Part shown: positions 61,969-64,000 of the stretch, in pieces
How the letters are laid out: each line of letters begins with the position of its first letter
Numbering within the stretch: position 1 is the stretch's first letter
NCBI RefSeq assembly: GCF_023093595.1
Contig: NZ_JALLIK010000110.1
Coordinates: 62,001 to 126,000 of the forward strand
Origin: Thauera aromatica_A
Lineage (GTDB): Bacteria; Pseudomonadota; Gammaproteobacteria; Burkholderiales; Rhodocyclaceae
DNA length: 64,000 nucleotides
Reading direction: 5' to 3'
The notes under the pieces: generated by a model
Seen by the model: only the letters and a program-made list of their open reading frames with translations
Told to the model about the DNA's origin: nothing
Databases searched by the model: none
Position numbers and translations under genes: made by a program

Positions 61969-62214
61969 TCAGATGCCGAGCATCTTCATCGCCTTGGCCA
62001 GCGTATCGACGGACTCCTGGTGCTTGCCGGCCTGGTGAAGCATTTCACCCTCGGCGCGCAGCTTCTGTACTTCGGCGAGCTGTTCGGCGCTGAGCGCCGG
62101 CTTCATCGACAGCGCCTCGTCGATCTTCTTCATGTCGGCGGGGCAGTGGAAGGCGAACGCCGCCGATGAAGACAGCACGGCCAGCGCGGCCAACAGCGGA
62201 TAGCGGATTTTCAT
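61969..62214 (-). CDS. Small secreted protein with helical hairpin (81 aa)
   Basis: The protein has a clear signal peptide (MKIRYPLLAALAVLSSSAAFA), a single cysteine (FHCPADMKKIDEAL), then amphipathic helices with TPR-like spacing (LSAEQLAEVQKLRAEGEMLH and HQESVDTLAKAMKMLG). An AGGAG ribosome binding site lies eight bases before ATG. The role is unknown; similar small periplasmic proteins are common in Rhodocyclales. It is the last gene with the local GC-rich base composition before the Fic segment. Confidence 0.8.
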   Translation of the reverse strand: MKIRYPLLAALAVLSSSAAFAFHCPADMKKIDEALSMKPALSAEQLAEVQKLRAEGEMLHQAGKHQESVDTLAKAMKMLGI

Positions 62215-62296
62215 TGTGGCTCTCCTGGTGTGCGGGCACCTGCCCGCTCACCGTTGACCGGCCACGCGGCGAAGGGTTGCGCAGATGACGGCGGAT

Positions 62297-63682
62297 TCAT
62301 TTCCAGACCTCGCGCCAAGCATGGAATTCACTGGGCCTTAGGCGATATCGGGCAATGTTGCCTTCGTGAAGACTGAGCAGTTGGGTCTCGACCACTTCAA
62401 TGAATCGTTCGCGATCCGGTGCCTCGATCCGCTCCTGCGCAAAGTGGTGGATATGGCTGATTGCCTGTGGTTTGCTCAGTTTTTCATGAACCACGGTCGC
62501 GACCACTTGAGTGATGCGCTGCCTGTGCTGCAAACGGAAGGGATCAGGGTCGCCCAGCGACTGGCGCACAGCAGAATAGCGCGCGCAGGATCGTTTGTAG
62601 GCCCATACAAAGACGTCGCGCAACAACTCGATGCGATTGAGTTCATAGATACCCAACATGGCGCTGATGTAAGTTGTCTGCGAGACATCGACGAAGGACA
62701 GCGGGCAGAGGTTGCGCCGAATCAGCGAAATATTGGCAGCCAGGCGGGAAACCCGCTTATTGACATCCTCAAAGGGCTGCAAATACGGCAAATGCACCAT
62801 GGCAAAAAACGCCTGTTCGAAGGGGTCTCGTATGGCAGCGGCCGTATCCAGCACCTGGTCAAAACACTCCTCGATCCGTTGTGGCCCTTCCAGCGGCAGG
62901 AATGTGGTCCGGCCAATGCCAACGGCAATCGTGCGCAAGCGGCCACTGGCGGTGGGGTCGTCCAGCAGGTTATCGGACAGCAAGGCGTGCAGGTTGAGCA
63001 GGGTATAGCGGTTGAAGCCAATCTCCCCGGCCGAGTCGATCAAGAATTCGATGGCCTCCTTGTGATTCAGAATCATCTGCGCTTCGAGTGCATCCTTACC
63101 TGATGCGGCCTCGCCAGCCGAAATCAATCGTTCGGTTTCCAGAAGGGAATAGGTGTTGCCCTCCAGTCGGCTGGAGTTCCAGGAGAGGTCGATCAGCAGA
63201 CGATTGGCCAGTTGCCGTGCATAGGTTCCCGCAGGTTCATTGCTGCTGACGGCTTGACCCTTTGATAGCAGTTCGTCTCGAATCACTTCGCTGAGGTAGT
63301 AGGTTTCGTTGGGTCGGTAGTCATCCAGAAATGCGCGGTTGTAGCCAACGGGCGTGCGCTGCGCCAAGGGTTGCCGGACCTGTTTCTCGACCGCTTTCGC
63401 TTCAGGTGATAGGGGAATCAGGATTTCTGCGTGAGCGGTTGCAGTTATCGTCAGGACGACATTTCCCTGCCCCCTGACCACCTTGCCACGCAGATATTTG
63501 ACCGCGCGGCCCTGGCCTTCACGACGCACTCGCTCCTGAGCAATCAGGCTGTTGAGCCAGCGCTGCAGCGTTCGACGGCTAGGCGGCGCAGACAGGTTTT
63601 CTTCAATCTGCTCGATGCTGGCGCCGTCGGGAAAGCGAGCGATGGCTTCAAGAACAGCCTCGTAAGTCTCTGTCGGGATCAT
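62297..63682 (-). CDS. Fic-family protein with N-terminal winged helix; non-canonical active-site motif
   Basis: From ATG 63682 the protein has 461 residues. Residues 1-65 look like a winged helix (ASIEQIEENLSAPPSRRTLQRWL, GRAVKYLRGK). The internal inhibitory helix motif S-x3-E-G is at 170-175 (SSRLEGN), as in self-inhibited Fic proteins. The Fic motif region at 302-310 reads QPFEDVNKR: the histidine that usually precedes PF is a glutamine, and GNGR is VNKR; a histidine lies at 297. Fic proteins transfer AMP or similar groups to proteins; activity here is uncertain. The gene is clearly less GC-rich than its neighbours and looks acquired. A strong palindrome overlaps its promoter, suggesting self-repression by the winged helix. 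A GTG start at 63730 is possible but would lie close to the operator. Confidence 0.88.
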   Translation of the reverse strand: MIPTETYEAVLEAIARFPDGASIEQIEENLSAPPSRRTLQRWLNSLIAQERVRREGQGRAVKYLRGKVVRGQGNVVLTITATAHAEILIPLSPEAKAVEKQVRQPLAQRTPVGYNRAFLDDYRPNETYYLSEVIRDELLSKGQAVSSNEPAGTYARQLANRLLIDLSWNSSRLEGNTYSLLETERLISAGEAASGKDALEAQMILNHKEAIEFLIDSAGEIGFNRYTLLNLHALLSDNLLDDPTASGRLRTIAVGIGRTTFLPLEGPQRIEECFDQVLDTAAAIRDPFEQAFFAMVHLPYLQPFEDVNKRVSRLAANISLIRRNLCPLSFVDVSQTTYISAMLGIYELNRIELLRDVFVWAYKRSCARYSAVRQSLGDPDPFRLQHRQRITQVVATVVHEKLSKPQAISHIHHFAQERIEAPDRERFIEVVETQLLSLHEGNIARYRLRPSEFHAWREVWK

Positions 63683-63700
63683 TCTGGCCACGGTTCTTCC

Positions 63701-63780
63701 TGTCGCGCACCGCCTAAATTGCGACACCAAACGGGATCGAGTGTCGCGATACCATTATCGCGACACTCGATTGTGTCGCG
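63701..63780. promoter_or_regulatory. Operator array and promoter of the Fic gene
   Basis: A perfect 16-bp inverted repeat (63736-63751 and 63756-63771, arm ATCGAGTGTCGCGATA, spacer CCAT) forms the centre. Further TGTCGCG/CGCGACA half-sites lie at 63701-63707, 63721-63727 and 63773-63780, giving five in 80 bases. On the minus strand TTGCGC (63783-63778), 18 bases and GATAAT (63759-63754) make a possible promoter whose -10 lies in the middle of the palindrome. A repressor bound here would shut the Fic gene. Confidence 0.75.
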
Positions 63781-63916
63781 CAATCTCTCCCAGGCACTCA
63801 AGGAGTTCTTGTGCCGCCTGGGTGACCGTCAATTCCAACGCCGGCAAAACATCCTCGCGCAGGGTTTCGCCGGGGTGCGGGGGCCGCCGCAGGGGGGGCC
63901 GGAGTGCTTCGGGCAC
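63755..63916 (-). pseudogene. Truncated HigA-type antitoxin gene fused to the Fic promoter region
   Basis: On the minus strand a GTG at 63916, nine bases after GGGGAGA, opens a 53-codon frame. Residues 14-37 (HPGETLREDVLPALELTVTQ then AAQEL) match the start of HigA antitoxins and their helix-turn-helix. After AAQEL the likeness stops: the frame continues with an unrelated tail (LECLGEIARHNRVSR) and ends at a TAA inside the Fic operator. The HTH recognition helix and the rest of HigA are missing. No higB toxin end is recognisable before it. The break marks one edge of the segment that carries the Fic gene. Confidence 0.65.
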
Positions 63917-63965
63917 GATGTCACTCTCCCCGCCGGAGCCCGGCTGGCTGCGCAGCGGCCCCGGC

Positions 63966-64000
63966 TCAATGCAGCCGGCGCAGCAGGTCGTCGATGAAGA
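63966..64000 (-). CDS. C-terminal end of an unidentified gene (runs off window end)
   Basis: The minus strand is open from the window edge to a TGA at 63968-63966, reading FIDDLLRRLH and stop. The base composition is that of the core genome. Only ten residues are visible, too few to name a family. It ends 49 bases before the higA remnant and is on the same strand. Confidence 0.35.
   Translation of the reverse strand, partial: FIDDLLRRLH

Noticed and set aside
61856..62038. A 60-codon plus-strand frame preceded by GGGGAGG
   Set aside because: The purine-rich upstream sequence is tempting, but the frame overlaps the secreted-protein gene in antisense and its composition is not protein-like.

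Overview
The window is GC-rich chromosomal DNA from a betaproteobacterium, most likely of the Rhodocyclales (Thauera / Azoarcus / Aromatoleum type). This is inferred from the gene content: indolepyruvate ferredoxin oxidoreductase, an orphan PadB-like molybdoenzyme, DUF2889, an aromatic-acid type transporter, the pilMNOPQ / ponA divergence and the cyaY-lptM-lysA order. I see no rRNA or tRNA gene, no CRISPR array and no intact insertion sequence. All functions come from reading sequence and motifs; no search was run.

Layout. (1) 1-5253: the start of an Mrp-type antiporter gene, an IclR regulator, iorBA behind a probable FNR-dependent promoter, and a PBP7-type endopeptidase with a lysine-rich tail. 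(2) 5421-11792: malic enzyme and PEP carboxykinase (the C4/C3 node, divergently transcribed), a lytic transglycosylase and an AmpD-type amidase (wall turnover). (3) 12032-21538: PadB-like molybdoenzyme behind a TetR-type operator, DUF2889, AAHS transporter, MaoC and thioesterase hotdog proteins, glutathione-dependent formaldehyde dehydrogenase, a short-chain dehydrogenase and FdhE. (4) 21596-26510: glmU-glmS followed by a diguanylate cyclase. (5) 26880-32116: an acyl-CoA / acetyl-phosphate cluster (PhaJ-like hydratase, small kinase-like protein, FabI-like reductase, HAD protein, MaoC-Pta fusion, acetate kinase). (6) 32222-37585: gamma-glutamyltranspeptidase, LtaS-like sulfatase, type II dehydroquinase, AEC transporter. 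(7) 37669-44217: gltBD with NtrC-like sites upstream and a duplicated gltD tail downstream. (8) 44316-52288: dgt, aroB, aroK and the pilMNOPQ operon. (9) 52466-62214: ponA, cyaY, lptM, lysA, dacB, ubiD, pyrF and small unknowns. (10) 62297-64000: a visibly lower-GC Fic gene with an elaborate palindromic operator, joined to a truncated higA antitoxin gene; this looks like an acquired segment.

How the genes may work together. IorAB would turn arylpyruvates from aromatic amino acids into aryl-acetyl-CoA under anoxia, and the PadB-like enzyme could act on such a product, although its partner subunits are not here. MaeB, PckG, MaoC-Pta and AckA connect acetyl-CoA and C4 acids to gluconeogenesis. 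GltBD, GlmS/GlmU, LysA, AroB/K/Q and PyrF are core biosynthesis, and PbpG, DacB, PonA, AmpD and the lytic transglycosylase make up a broad peptidoglycan set. The most unusual parts are the Fic locus at the right end, the gltB leader and the palindrome-embedded FNR box upstream of iorA.
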